A stretch of 64,000 nucleotides of DNA from Flavobacteriaceae bacterium (GTDB lineage Bacteria > Bacteroidota > Bacteroidia > Flavobacteriales > Flavobacteriaceae): the NCBI GenBank assembly GCA_013003555.1, contig JABDIV010000052.1:124001-188000 (forward strand), read 5' to 3'. How positions within the stretch are numbered: the first letter of the stretch is position 1; each line of letters begins with the position of its first letter. A program made the position numbers and the translations under genes. Shown piece by piece: positions 48,718-56,928 of the stretch. A model generated the notes under the pieces. The model worked only from the letters and a program-made list of their open reading frames with translations, ran no database searches and was not told the origin of the DNA.

Positions 48718-50100
48718 ATTTACGCGATTTTAGACATAGAAACAACCGGTGGAAAGTATAATGAGGAAGGCATTACCGAGATCGCTATTTACAGATATGA
48801 TGGCCATAAAATTGTCGACCAATTCATTTCTCTGGTAAATCCCGAGCGCGATATTCAACCATTTGTTGTAAACCTCACCGGAATCAATAGTAACATGTTG
48901 AGAAACGCACCCAAATTCTATGAGGTTGCCAAGCGTATCGTAGAGATAACTCAGGGTTGTATTCTGGTAGCGCATAATGCCAAATTCGACTATCGTGTTC
49001 TGAGAACGGAATTTAAACGCCTTGGATTCGATTTTGAAACACAGACGCTTTGTACCGTCGAATTAGCGAAACGTTTAATTCCCGGCCACACCTCCTATAG
49101 TTTAGGTAAGATTACAAGAGCTTTAGGCATTCCGGTAAGTGACAGACATCGTGCTGCAGGTGATGCAACAGCTACGGTTAAGTTATTTTCAATGCTATTG
49201 GCAAAGGATACCGAAAAATCTATCATTCAGGAATCCATTCGAATGGAACCCAAATATCAATTGGAACCAAGGCTTATCGATATCATTGAAGACTTGCCTT
49301 CTGTGACAGGGGTGTATTATATGCATAAAGAAGATGGTGAGATCATCTATATCGGAAAAAGCAAGAATATAAAGAAACGCGTCAATCAACATTTTACTTC
49401 TGAATCTCCCAAGTCTAAAAAAATCCAACTCCAGGTCGCGGCCGTAACCTTTGAAAAAACCGGAAGCGAGCTTGTCGCCCTCCTTAAGGAAAGCGAAGAG
49501 ATAAAACGAAACAAGCCGATTTTTAACCGCGCACAGCGACGGACCATCTTTACACATGGCTTGTTTGAATTCACCGACAATAACGGATACCTGAATTTAA
49601 AGATCGCGAAGGTTGCTAAGAAGGAAAAACCGATAACCACATTTGCTAATCTGCAGAGTGCAAGGAGTTTTATGAATCGTTTAACCGAAGAAGAACAACT
49701 TTGTCAAAAATTAACTGGCTTATATAAAACCAGCAGCAATTGCTTTAATTATACGATCAAACAATGCCAGGGTGCTTGTATTGAAGAAGAACATTTTGAA
49801 ACCTACAATAAGCGCGTTAGAAAGATCATTAATCATTACAGCTTCACACAGGCGGATATGGTTATCATCGATCGTGGTCGGGAAATTGATGAACGCAGTG
49901 CCATCTTGATAGAAAACGGAATCTATCGCGGCTTCGGATTTTATAATTTGAATTATCAGATTAATAATTTCGAAGTATTACAGTCGATAATCACCCCTAT
50001 GCAACATAACCGTGATACTCAACATATTATTCAAAGCTATATGCGCAGGAATACGAGATTGAAAGTGATGAAGTTGAACAATGTAGGTGAGGATAAATAA
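48718..50100 (+). CDS. DEDDh exonuclease / GIY-YIG endonuclease fusion, AUU-like start
   Basis: A 460-residue two-domain nuclease, counted from ATT at 48718. Residues 1-160 are a DnaQ-like exonuclease: Asp6 and Glu8 (DIETTG), Asp91 (AHNAKFD), His144 and Asp149 (HRAAGD) make a complete DEDDh set. A linker leads to a UvrC-type GIY-YIG domain: G-V-Y at 198-200, Y-I-G at 211-213, an Arg in the KKRVNQHF helix and a later Glu. No ATG, GTG or TTG exists between the in-frame stop at 48682-48684 and ATG 48895, which would drop Asp6 and Glu8. ATT at 48718 gives the usual M-Y-A-I-L-D opening if initiated with Met; ATA at 48703 is an alternative. It starts about 11 bases after the yggS stop, so coupled reinitiation is plausible. 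Role unknown; likely DNA repair. Confidence 0.82.
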   Translation: MYAILDIETTGGKYNEEGITEIAIYRYDGHKIVDQFISLVNPERDIQPFVVNLTGINSNMLRNAPKFYEVAKRIVEITQGCILVAHNAKFDYRVLRTEFKRLGFDFETQTLCTVELAKRLIPGHTSYSLGKITRALGIPVSDRHRAAGDATATVKLFSMLLAKDTEKSIIQESIRMEPKYQLEPRLIDIIEDLPSVTGVYYMHKEDGEIIYIGKSKNIKKRVNQHFTSESPKSKKIQLQVAAVTFEKTGSELVALLKESEEIKRNKPIFNRAQRRTIFTHGLFEFTDNNGYLNLKIAKVAKKEKPITTFANLQSARSFMNRLTEEEQLCQKLTGLYKTSSNCFNYTIKQCQGACIEEEHFETYNKRVRKIINHYSFTQADMVIIDRGREIDERSAILIENGIYRGFGFYNLNYQINNFEVLQSIITPMQHNRDTQHIIQSYMRRNTRLKVMKLNNVGEDK

Positions 50101-50108
50101 TCTTTTAT

Positions 50109-50116
50109 TACATTTG
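50109..50116 (+). promoter_or_regulatory. Possible -7 box of the K+ channel gene
   Basis: TACATTTG is a full -7 match, with its G three bases before the first ATG (50119) and six before the second (50122). No -33 TTTG is visible. It may give a leaderless message for the channel and miaA. Confidence 0.4.
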
Positions 50117-50118
50117 GA

Positions 50119-50955
50119 ATGATGAGTTCCCCGAAACCTCGAAAGAATTGGCGTGTTAAACTTCATGAGATCATTTATGAAGCCGACACTCCCATTGGAC
50201 ATTGGTTTGATATCATTTTATTGATCGCTATTTTGGCCAGTATCATCTTAGTGATGTTGGAAAGCATTCCGGCAATCGATGAGAAATACCATGCTGTTCT
50301 TAATATTGGCGAGTGGATAATTACCATTCTCTTCAGCTTAGAATACATTGCCAGGATAATATCGGTCAAGCAGCCCAGAAAGTACATATTCAGTTTTTTC
50401 GGGATCATCGATTTGCTTTCGACTATACCGAAATACCTGTCCCTTATCCTGGTTGGATCACAATCCCTGGTTGCTTTGAGAGCGCTTCGGCTATTAAGGA
50501 TTTTCAGGATTCTGAAACTTGCCAGGTATATCGGTGCCACTACCAACCTGATGAGAGCTATTGCCATAAGTCGGGCTAAGATCCTGGTATTCCTTTTCTT
50601 CGTCCTTATTATTTGTGTGATTTTAGGCACGGTAATGTACCTTGTTGAAAGTGATGAAAACAGCGGGTTTACCAGTATTCCGAGAAGTGTTTACTGGGCC
50701 ATTGTAACACTTACTACAGTAGGATATGGCGATATTGCACCGGCAACGGCTTTGGGACAATTCCTGGCTTCTATGATCATGATTCTGGGTTATTCTATAA
50801 TTGCCATCCCTACGGGTATCGTCTCGGCCGAAATGACGAAATCACAACGAGATAAAATTCCAACCAATACGCAATCCTGCGTCCACTGCCTCAAATCGAA
50901 TCATAAAGATAACGCAGAGTATTGTTATAATTGCGGTAATCGACTTCATGATTAA
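50119..50955 (+). CDS. Voltage-gated-type potassium channel with a C-terminal zinc ribbon
   Basis: A 278-residue inner-membrane ion channel. Six hydrophobic helices are visible; the S4-like helix is rich in Arg (LRALRLLRIFRILKLARY) and the selectivity filter is T-T-V-G-Y-G-D (residues 199-205), the K+ signature. The last 25 residues contain two C-x2-C pairs (CVHC and CYNC), a short zinc-ribbon tail in the cytoplasm. Two adjacent ATG codons can start it. Its 3' end overlaps miaA by eight bases. What the zinc ribbon binds is unknown. Confidence 0.9.
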   Translation: MMSSPKPRKNWRVKLHEIIYEADTPIGHWFDIILLIAILASIILVMLESIPAIDEKYHAVLNIGEWIITILFSLEYIARIISVKQPRKYIFSFFGIIDLLSTIPKYLSLILVGSQSLVALRALRLLRIFRILKLARYIGATTNLMRAIAISRAKILVFLFFVLIICVILGTVMYLVESDENSGFTSIPRSVYWAIVTLTTVGYGDIAPATALGQFLASMIMILGYSIIAIPTGIVSAEMTKSQRDKIPTNTQSCVHCLKSNHKDNAEYCYNCGNRLHD

Positions 50956-51862
50956 TCACCTGATTTCAATTATTGGTCCGACAGCCATAGGTAAGACATC
51001 TCTTAGCATTTCTGTCGCGAAATATTTTGATGCTGAAATCATTTCGGCCGACTCCAGGCAATTCTACAAAGAGATGCGCATCGGTACTGCTGTGCCGAGT
51101 AAGGCTGAGTTGGATGCTGTAAAACATCATTTTATTCAACATAAATCCGTTTTAGAACCTTATAGTGTGGGGCAATTTGAACGTGATGCCCTGGTCAAAC
51201 TGGAAGAGCTATTTTCTAAGCATCCAATAGCAGTTATGGTTGGCGGATCAGGCCTTTATCTTAAAGCTGTGACAGCGGGATTGAATGAATTCCCCGATGT
51301 CGACCCTACAGTCAGATCGAAGTTGAATGAAAAATGGCAATCTGAAGGATTAGACAGCCTTCAAAAACAGCTCAAAACGTTAGATCCTAAAACGTACGAG
51401 CAAATTGCTGTCGACAATCCTCATCGTGTTATCAGGGCGTTAGAAATCTGCATCGGAACCGGAAAACCTTATTCAAGTTTTTTAAAAACAGAAATTAAGT
51501 CGCGGCCCTTCAGGACTTTAACCATCGGTTTAACGGCTGAACGTCAACTTATTTATGATCGCATCAATGAACGCGTTGATATGATGATGAACCAGGGTTT
51601 ATTGCAGGAAGCCAAGGCTTTACACCCATTTAAAGCGTACAATGCTCTTAACACTGTTGGCTATAAAGAACTATTTGCTTTCCTTGAAAACAGCTGCGAT
51701 TTAAGTGAGGCTGTATCTGAGATCAAAAAAAATACGCGACGCTTCGCCAAGCGACAATTGACCTGGTTTAATAAAGATGATTCCATCAAATGGTTTGATT
51801 TTGATGAACCTTTTGAAAACATTGTTGATTATTTAGAAAATGAAATAAAAAAGCCGGCATGA
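50948..51862 (+). CDS. miaA: tRNA dimethylallyltransferase
   Basis: A 304-residue enzyme adding a dimethylallyl group to A37 of tRNAs reading UNN codons. The P-loop GPTAIGKTS is at residues 10-18, ISADSRQFY follows at about 34-42, then VMVGGSGLYLKAVTAG and the QLTWFNKD C-terminal motif. The start overlaps the channel gene by eight bases. The last residues (KKPA) and the stop lie inside the left arm of the palindromic terminator at 51847-51878. Confidence 0.95.
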   Translation: MINHLISIIGPTAIGKTSLSISVAKYFDAEIISADSRQFYKEMRIGTAVPSKAELDAVKHHFIQHKSVLEPYSVGQFERDALVKLEELFSKHPIAVMVGGSGLYLKAVTAGLNEFPDVDPTVRSKLNEKWQSEGLDSLQKQLKTLDPKTYEQIAVDNPHRVIRALEICIGTGKPYSSFLKTEIKSRPFRTLTIGLTAERQLIYDRINERVDMMMNQGLLQEAKALHPFKAYNALNTVGYKELFAFLENSCDLSEAVSEIKKNTRRFAKRQLTWFNKDDSIKWFDFDEPFENIVDYLENEIKKPA

Positions 51863-51878
51863 TCATGCCGGCTTTTTT
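51847..51878. terminator. Bidirectional terminator overlapping the end of miaA
   Basis: A perfect 32-base palindrome with a GC-rich centre: six A at the left and six T at the right flank a GCCGGCATGATCATGCCGGC core. It can end miaA (plus) and the response regulator operon (minus). The left arm encodes the last MiaA residues and the stop codon. Confidence 0.88.
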
Positions 51879-51899
51879 ATAATTAACACTTAACACGAA

Positions 51900-52610
51900 T
51901 TAAGCTTTCTGATTAACAACTAATCTAAAGCCCTCACCATGGATGTTGAGGATCTCAACATTTTCATCGACTTTAAGGTACTTCCGTAATTTTGCTATAT
52001 AAACGTCCATACTGCGTGAGGTGAAATAATTATCATCTCTCCAGATTTTGGTCAATGCCAATTCCCTGGGCATCAGGTCGTTTTCATGCAAAGCCAGAAG
52101 GCGCAGTAGGTCGTTCTCCTTTGGTGATAGTTTGATAGGATCACCACCTTTATATTTTAAGAATCGTAATTTTGAATTAAGATGGAAATTACCGATTTCG
52201 AATTCAAATTGTTTGCTGTCTGCTACACTATCAGTAGCCTTGCGTTGCAAGATGGCTTTGATCTTCATGAGCAGCACTTCACTATCGAATGGCTTATTTA
52301 AATAATCGTCGGCCCCTACCTTGTAGCCCTTCAAAACATCCTCTTTCATAGCCTTGGCGGTTAAGAAAACAATCGGGACATCAGTATTCTTCTCCCGAAT
52401 TTCCTTCGCCAGGGTAAACCCATCTTTGTATGGCATCATAACATCAAGAATGCATAGGTCATAGTCGTCCTTTTTGAACTTTTCGAATCCTTCCATTCCA
52501 TTTTTTGCATGAACAACTTCATAGTTATTCATTGTTAAATAATCTCTCAGGACGGTCCCAAAATTGGGATCATCCTCAACTAATAGTATTTTTTTCTTTT
52601 GTTCTTCCAT
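51900..52610 (-). CDS. OmpR-type response regulator (RprY-like)
   Basis: A 236-residue regulator: receiver domain (1-120) with the acidic pair at 13-14, phosphoacceptor Asp56 (CILDVMMP), and a Thr and Lys in the FLTAK and NKPF motifs, then a winged-helix DNA-binding domain (about 135-233, with LSPKENDLLRLLALHE and YIAKLRKYLK). It resembles RprY of Bacteroides. It is eight bases after the end of the histidine kinase gene, its likely partner, on the same message. Confidence 0.92.
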   Translation of the reverse strand: MEEQKKKILLVEDDPNFGTVLRDYLTMNNYEVVHAKNGMEGFEKFKKDDYDLCILDVMMPYKDGFTLAKEIREKNTDVPIVFLTAKAMKEDVLKGYKVGADDYLNKPFDSEVLLMKIKAILQRKATDSVADSKQFEFEIGNFHLNSKLRFLKYKGGDPIKLSPKENDLLRLLALHENDLMPRELALTKIWRDDNYFTSRSMDVYIAKLRKYLKVDENVEILNIHGEGFRLVVNQKA

Positions 52611-52617
52611 AATCGTG

Positions 52618-54186
52618 TTAAGATATTAATGGTAGCTTTATAATAAAGGTACTTCCTTTCCCTTTTTCACTTTCAACTGAAACATGACCCTGATGGTCAT
52701 CAACAATTCGTTTAACATAGGCCAGTCCCAATCCGTGGCCTTTTACATTATGTACATCACCAGTATGTTCTCTGTAAAACTTTTCGAACACCTTTTTTTG
52801 AACGGACTTGGTCATTCCGCTTCCCTGATCTTCTATTTTAAGAATGATATTATTTCCAACATTCTCGGTATATATATCAATTTTTGGTTCATCTTGCGAA
52901 TACTTCACAGCATTGTCAAGTATATTGACAATCACATTGGTAAAATGTGACGGGTTAGCCAGAACCGACGATTTTGCTGCATCTAAATGAGACTTTATAT
53001 AGCCGTTTCGGTCTTCAACGATCAATTCAATATGCGCAATTGCATCTTCAATTAAGTCGTGAAGTTTAACCCGATCCTTACTGATGTTCAATTCATTCTT
53101 ATCAAGTTTAGATATACGCAACACGTTTTCTACCTGGGCATGCATGCGCTTATTCTCGTCCTTTATCATCTTAAGGTATCGTTTCACCTTATCTTCGTCA
53201 TTGATTATTTGAGGGTTTTTTATCGCGTCTAATGCAAGGTTAATCGTTGCAATAGGCGTTTTGAATTCATGCGTCATATTATTGATGAAATCGGTCTTTA
53301 TCTGTGAGATCTGACGTTGTTTTATCAATTGATAGATGGCACTTGTATACGCGATAATAATGATCGTTGTAAAAATAATCGACAGCAAGGTCATCCCTAT
53401 AATCGACGATAAAATAAACCGTTTTCGTTCTGGAAAATTTACGTAAAGGGTAAAATCACTCGCATTGTTATTATCCAGAAAAATCGGCACACCAATGGTT
53501 GAATTCCGCGCCAACTCAAAATTATCAGATTGGATCTTGGTCGCCAGATCCTTGGCATATATGGCATATTCAAAATCTATATCGATATTATCTTCCAGGA
53601 GTTTTTTACTCAGCAGATATTCGATCTGCCCTTTCGAAACACGGCGATGAATAGGTATTCGTTTAGCCTGATCACGATAAGCCGATTCGAAAGTTTCCTT
53701 TTCCAAACGGGATAGTTCGGTTATGTATTGAATCGATTTCTCAGGACTCAATTGAAGGCTTCCGTCCAGCGTATTCGTGCTGTAAACCTTAGTCTGACGT
53801 TCATTTAATATCCTACTGATATTAACGCTATCTAAACCTATGTCAATGAACGATGGTATTCTGTAATTCTCTTCAAATATTCCGTTCCGGTAAACGATAA
53901 GCTCATTACTGTCTTCGTCCTGTCTGAGAAAAGTAAGCTGCCTTAAACTTGTGGAATCCGGTTCGCCTCCTTCTGCTATAAAATTCTGAAGATCTTCAAC
54001 ATAATTCCTGAACTCTCTGTCTTCAATAGCGGTTGACGTATAGGATAAGGCGCGTTTAACCTTAAAAGTAAATTGCTCCTTTTCGTTATTGACAGTGTTG
54101 TTGATGTAATAGGCTTGAACAAAAATGATTCCTATCAGGGACAAGCTCATAAGCACCACCAACAAAACGAATAACTTCTTGCTCAT
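52618..54186 (-). CDS. Sensor histidine kinase (RprX-like)
   Basis: A 522-residue membrane kinase. It has a first membrane helix (VLLVVLMSLSLIGIIFVQAYYI, about 5-26), a large periplasmic region (about 30-265), a second membrane helix (about 272-295), then the HisKA box with His306 (MTHEFKTP) and the ATPase domain (NVIVNILDNAVKYS, DQGSGM and GHGLGLAYVKRIV). It senses an unknown envelope signal and phosphorylates the next gene's product. A TAAATTTG -7 box (54191-54198) lies five bases before the ATG, so it may have its own leaderless transcript as well as read-through from coaE. Confidence 0.92.
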   Translation of the reverse strand: MSKKLFVLLVVLMSLSLIGIIFVQAYYINNTVNNEKEQFTFKVKRALSYTSTAIEDREFRNYVEDLQNFIAEGGEPDSTSLRQLTFLRQDEDSNELIVYRNGIFEENYRIPSFIDIGLDSVNISRILNERQTKVYSTNTLDGSLQLSPEKSIQYITELSRLEKETFESAYRDQAKRIPIHRRVSKGQIEYLLSKKLLEDNIDIDFEYAIYAKDLATKIQSDNFELARNSTIGVPIFLDNNNASDFTLYVNFPERKRFILSSIIGMTLLSIIFTTIIIIAYTSAIYQLIKQRQISQIKTDFINNMTHEFKTPIATINLALDAIKNPQIINDEDKVKRYLKMIKDENKRMHAQVENVLRISKLDKNELNISKDRVKLHDLIEDAIAHIELIVEDRNGYIKSHLDAAKSSVLANPSHFTNVIVNILDNAVKYSQDEPKIDIYTENVGNNIILKIEDQGSGMTKSVQKKVFEKFYREHTGDVHNVKGHGLGLAYVKRIVDDHQGHVSVESEKGKGSTFIIKLPLIS

Positions 54187-54190
54187 CGAT

Positions 54191-54198
54191 CAAATTTA
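54191..54198 (-). promoter_or_regulatory. Possible -7 box of the histidine kinase gene
   Basis: TAAATTTG on the minus strand ends five bases before the ATG at 54186, the same spacing seen at deoC. No matching -33 element. Confidence 0.4.
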
Positions 54199-54263
54199 AC
54201 ATTTTAACATTTAGAAGGAATACCCTTTAACCTTACCTTAACAAAAATGTTAAAATTTAGTTT

Positions 54264-54851
54264 TTATTGTGTTTTAGAGAGGATTTCCTGATGTAATAAT
54301 TGGACTTGTTCACGTGTTTTTTCCAAATCGGAATTTTGAATAATAAAATCTGATCGAGCGATTCGCATATCATCTGTCCATTGGTTATCCATGATCGATT
54401 GAACACGTTCCTTCGAGCTATTATCCCGTTCCATTACCCGTTTAATCCTATCGGCCTTGGATGATGTTACGGTTATTATATAATCGCAATCAACATCAGC
54501 TCCCGATTCGAATAGAATAGCAGCTTCTTTAATGACGTAAGCTGAGACCTGTTTTCCCAGCCATCGCTTAAAATGCGAGCGAACTTTTGGGTGAACAATT
54601 GCATTCATTTTATCCAATAAGGTTTTATCTCCGAATATTTTTCCCGCAATAAACGTACGATTAAGTCCATCCCTGCCATAGGCCCTTTTTCCAAATAAAT
54701 CAATTAATTTTCGCCTGATAACCTTCGACCGATTCATCAAAGCTTTAGCCTCTTTATCAGATTCATAGGTTGGGATACCGAATTCATTAAAGAATTTTGC
54801 TACGGTCGATTTTCCGCTTCCTATACCACCTGTTAAACCAACTACAATCAT
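54264..54851 (-). CDS. coaE: Dephospho-CoA kinase
   Basis: A 195-residue P-loop kinase for the last step of coenzyme A synthesis. The Walker A GGIGSGKST is at residues 8-16, followed by the FNEFGIPTYESDKEAK block, the AAILFESGAD block, the IVTVTSSKADRIKRVMERD LID-like region, and a QWTDDMRI segment. It starts four bases inside the 3' end of the YbbR gene, so the two are translationally coupled. A 77-bp gap with a -7 box follows before the kinase gene. Confidence 0.95.
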   Translation of the reverse strand: MIVVGLTGGIGSGKSTVAKFFNEFGIPTYESDKEAKALMNRSKVIRRKLIDLFGKRAYGRDGLNRTFIAGKIFGDKTLLDKMNAIVHPKVRSHFKRWLGKQVSAYVIKEAAILFESGADVDCDYIITVTSSKADRIKRVMERDNSSKERVQSIMDNQWTDDMRIARSDFIIQNSDLEKTREQVQLLHQEILSKTQ

Positions 54852-55804
54852 TGTAAAATAAATTCAATCCTTTTCGTACTGAGCCGGGCATCTTTTACTT
54901 CGTCCGGTTTGGTAACCAGTCTTGGAATTAGATAATTAATCCCGGCATTAGCGCTCTCCAAATAGTCGCATTCTACAATAAAATTATTTGGCACAACAGA
55001 TTTAAAGGTCTCTAAACTGGCATAATATATCACTTCAATCTGCTTGGGATAAATATTCAATTCAACATCCTCTGGCACATTTTTCACTAAGATAGGCACC
55101 TTAACTGACCCTTCGGTAAATTTCATTACCGAGATATTAACTTCAACTTGAGAATCGGACAGGGATAGTTGTTCATTTTCCGGGGGAACCAATTCAATTT
55201 CAGCGCTGATATCGGTCTTAACGTCCGTGAGAACAAGCGGCCGCGTTTGAATTGTTGTGAATGAATCAATTAAGATTTTCGGTCCGATAACACGTACAGA
55301 ATCCGGTTTAAGCTTAAAAGAACCCATAATATCATAACCAGATGCATATTCAATTTCGGTATTTAAACTAACCGGTACAGACTTAACAGCATTCGTGTCA
55401 AAGCGAAATTTCAACGAATCGGGGTTTACAGTAACTATTTTTACATTGGGATCAAACTGACTAACCACGTTGGAAAACTCCCGTTGCTGCGTCCAAAGAA
55501 AAAATTCATCATTTCGTTCCAGGTTACTGAAATCAACCCTGATCGTCGGTTTTGAAAAATGGTATCGAATAAGTTTAAATCCATAGGTCGTTAAGGTGAC
55601 ATTTAGTTTTTGCGATGAATCTTTAATAATCACTTTATCTTCTGGAATATTCAAGGCTTCTATATCCAGTTGAAGGGTCTGTGTATAATCTTTTGATAGT
55701 TTGGTAAGCAATGAGAAAAGTAAAGCGAGAACGAGAAACAACAAGAAGATATTGATTTTCTTACTTTTGATAAATCCCTTAATTTTTTTCTTTACAAATG
55801 CCAT
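54848..55804 (-). CDS. YbbR/CdaR-like protein
   Basis: A 318-residue protein with one N-terminal membrane helix (IFLLFLVLALLFSLL, about 19-33), then repeats of YbbR-like beta-rich domains (TVNPDSLKFRFD and the PKQIEVIYYA segments). In Firmicutes CdaR regulates the cyclic-di-AMP synthase; in Bacteroidota the role is open. It lies between a glycosyltransferase gene and coaE, overlapping coaE by four bases. Confidence 0.8.
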   Translation of the reverse strand: MAFVKKKIKGFIKSKKINIFLLFLVLALLFSLLTKLSKDYTQTLQLDIEALNIPEDKVIIKDSSQKLNVTLTTYGFKLIRYHFSKPTIRVDFSNLERNDEFFLWTQQREFSNVVSQFDPNVKIVTVNPDSLKFRFDTNAVKSVPVSLNTEIEYASGYDIMGSFKLKPDSVRVIGPKILIDSFTTIQTRPLVLTDVKTDISAEIELVPPENEQLSLSDSQVEVNISVMKFTEGSVKVPILVKNVPEDVELNIYPKQIEVIYYASLETFKSVVPNNFIVECDYLESANAGINYLIPRLVTKPDEVKDARLSTKRIEFILQ

Positions 55805-55809
55805 CTTTC

Positions 55810-56814
55810 TTATTTAAAGAATAAATTAGGAAAAATCTCCTCTTCCGATCCCGTCATAAAAATCAACTTGATCTGGGAGGTTAAAAATCCCAGGCCATAG
55901 CCCGAAAATTGGACAATTACAGCGACTATAGCCAATAGTCCAACCAGTATATTTCGATTAGACGACCAGGCGCCTATAAACACCATTGAGAAGAAAACGC
56001 CGTAAAGTGTGATGAGTATCTTAAAACCCAGAACCCATAATATCAGAGCAAATAGAAGTCCGAAGATAAAAAGGGTCGGAAACCAATAAAATAAGCGCTT
56101 GGTTTTTGGATGCCATCTATTCAGTATGGCCCTTACCATTCCGAATTTATTAACTTGTTGATAGAATTTTGACCATGAAATACGACGTTTATGATACACA
56201 TAGGCTTCCGGAAATAAACGCGTGGAAAATCCTAAATCGAGCAACCGAATTGATAAATCGGGGTCTTCACCCGGATGAATTTTTCCGAAACCACCCGTCG
56301 CCTGAAATGCGGTTTTCGACAATCCCATATTAAAACTCCTGGGTTGGAATTTATCAAGGCGCGATCGTTTCCCCCTAATTCCGCCCGTCGTAATCCATGA
56401 CGTCATTGCAAAATTAATGGCCTTTTGAATGATTGTAAAACCTGCATGCGCTTTATCAGGTCCTCCAAAACAATCAACAAAACCATCATTGAGCTCTGTC
56501 ATTACCGACTCCAAATAATGTTTTGGTAAAAGACAGTCGGAATCCAAAATGATAAAATAGTCCCCTTTCGCCTTATCCATCCCAAAATTCCTGGAATCAC
56601 CAGGTCCGGAATTTGGTTTATAATAATATGAGATATCTAATCTGTCGTTGTAGGAAGCCACCACATCTTCAGCTTTAAGCGTAGATCCATCTTCAACAAT
56701 CACCACCTCAAAGGACAACGCACCATCAAGCTCACAAATACTATTCAGAAGTTCATCGACCTCCTCAGGGCGATTATAAACCGGAACAATAAAGGAAATA
56801 GATTCTGCTTTCAT
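55810..56814 (-). CDS. Family 2 glycosyltransferase, membrane-associated
   Basis: A 334-residue GT-A-fold transferase. The nucleotide-sugar binding start (SFIVPVYNRPEEV) is at 7-19, a DSD metal-binding DxD (YFIILDSDCLLP) is near 90-100, and the GGFGKIHPGEDPDLSIRLLDLG block gives the acceptor region. The C-terminal third has membrane helices (about 250-300). The sugar and acceptor are unknown; probably surface polysaccharide or lipid. A TAACTTTG -7 box ends about nine bases before the ATG. It is first in the minus-strand run with YbbR and coaE. Confidence 0.88.
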   Translation of the reverse strand: MKAESISFIVPVYNRPEEVDELLNSICELDGALSFEVVIVEDGSTLKAEDVVASYNDRLDISYYYKPNSGPGDSRNFGMDKAKGDYFIILDSDCLLPKHYLESVMTELNDGFVDCFGGPDKAHAGFTIIQKAINFAMTSWITTGGIRGKRSRLDKFQPRSFNMGLSKTAFQATGGFGKIHPGEDPDLSIRLLDLGFSTRLFPEAYVYHKRRISWSKFYQQVNKFGMVRAILNRWHPKTKRLFYWFPTLFIFGLLFALILWVLGFKILITLYGVFFSMVFIGAWSSNRNILVGLLAIVAVIVQFSGYGLGFLTSQIKLIFMTGSEEEIFPNLFFK

Positions 56815-56822
56815 CGATTGTG

Positions 56823-56830
56823 CAAAGTTA
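56823..56830 (-). promoter_or_regulatory. Possible -7 box of the glycosyltransferase operon
   Basis: TAACTTTG on the minus strand, nine bases from the ATG at 56814; no -33 element seen. Confidence 0.4.
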
Positions 56831-56869
56831 GGAAATCAGGAGGTGTTAACCGCATAAGTTCCCAAATAC

Positions 56870-56901
56870 AAAAGGTCCCGTTCTCAAGAACGGGACCTTT
56901 T
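56870..56901 (-). terminator. Terminator of the T9SS cargo gene
   Basis: A 15-bp perfect inverted repeat (56870-56884 with 56887-56901), two central bases plus ends forming the loop, with A and T tracts at its ends. It lies some 30 bases beyond the stop codon of the T9SS gene. Confidence 0.8.
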
Positions 56902-56928
56902 AAAGAATAATAAGATATTGTATATATA

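Noticed and set aside
48895-50100. ATG at 48895 as the start of the exonuclease/GIY-YIG gene
   Set aside because: It would delete the first two catalytic acidic residues, which are encoded in frame upstream without a stop.
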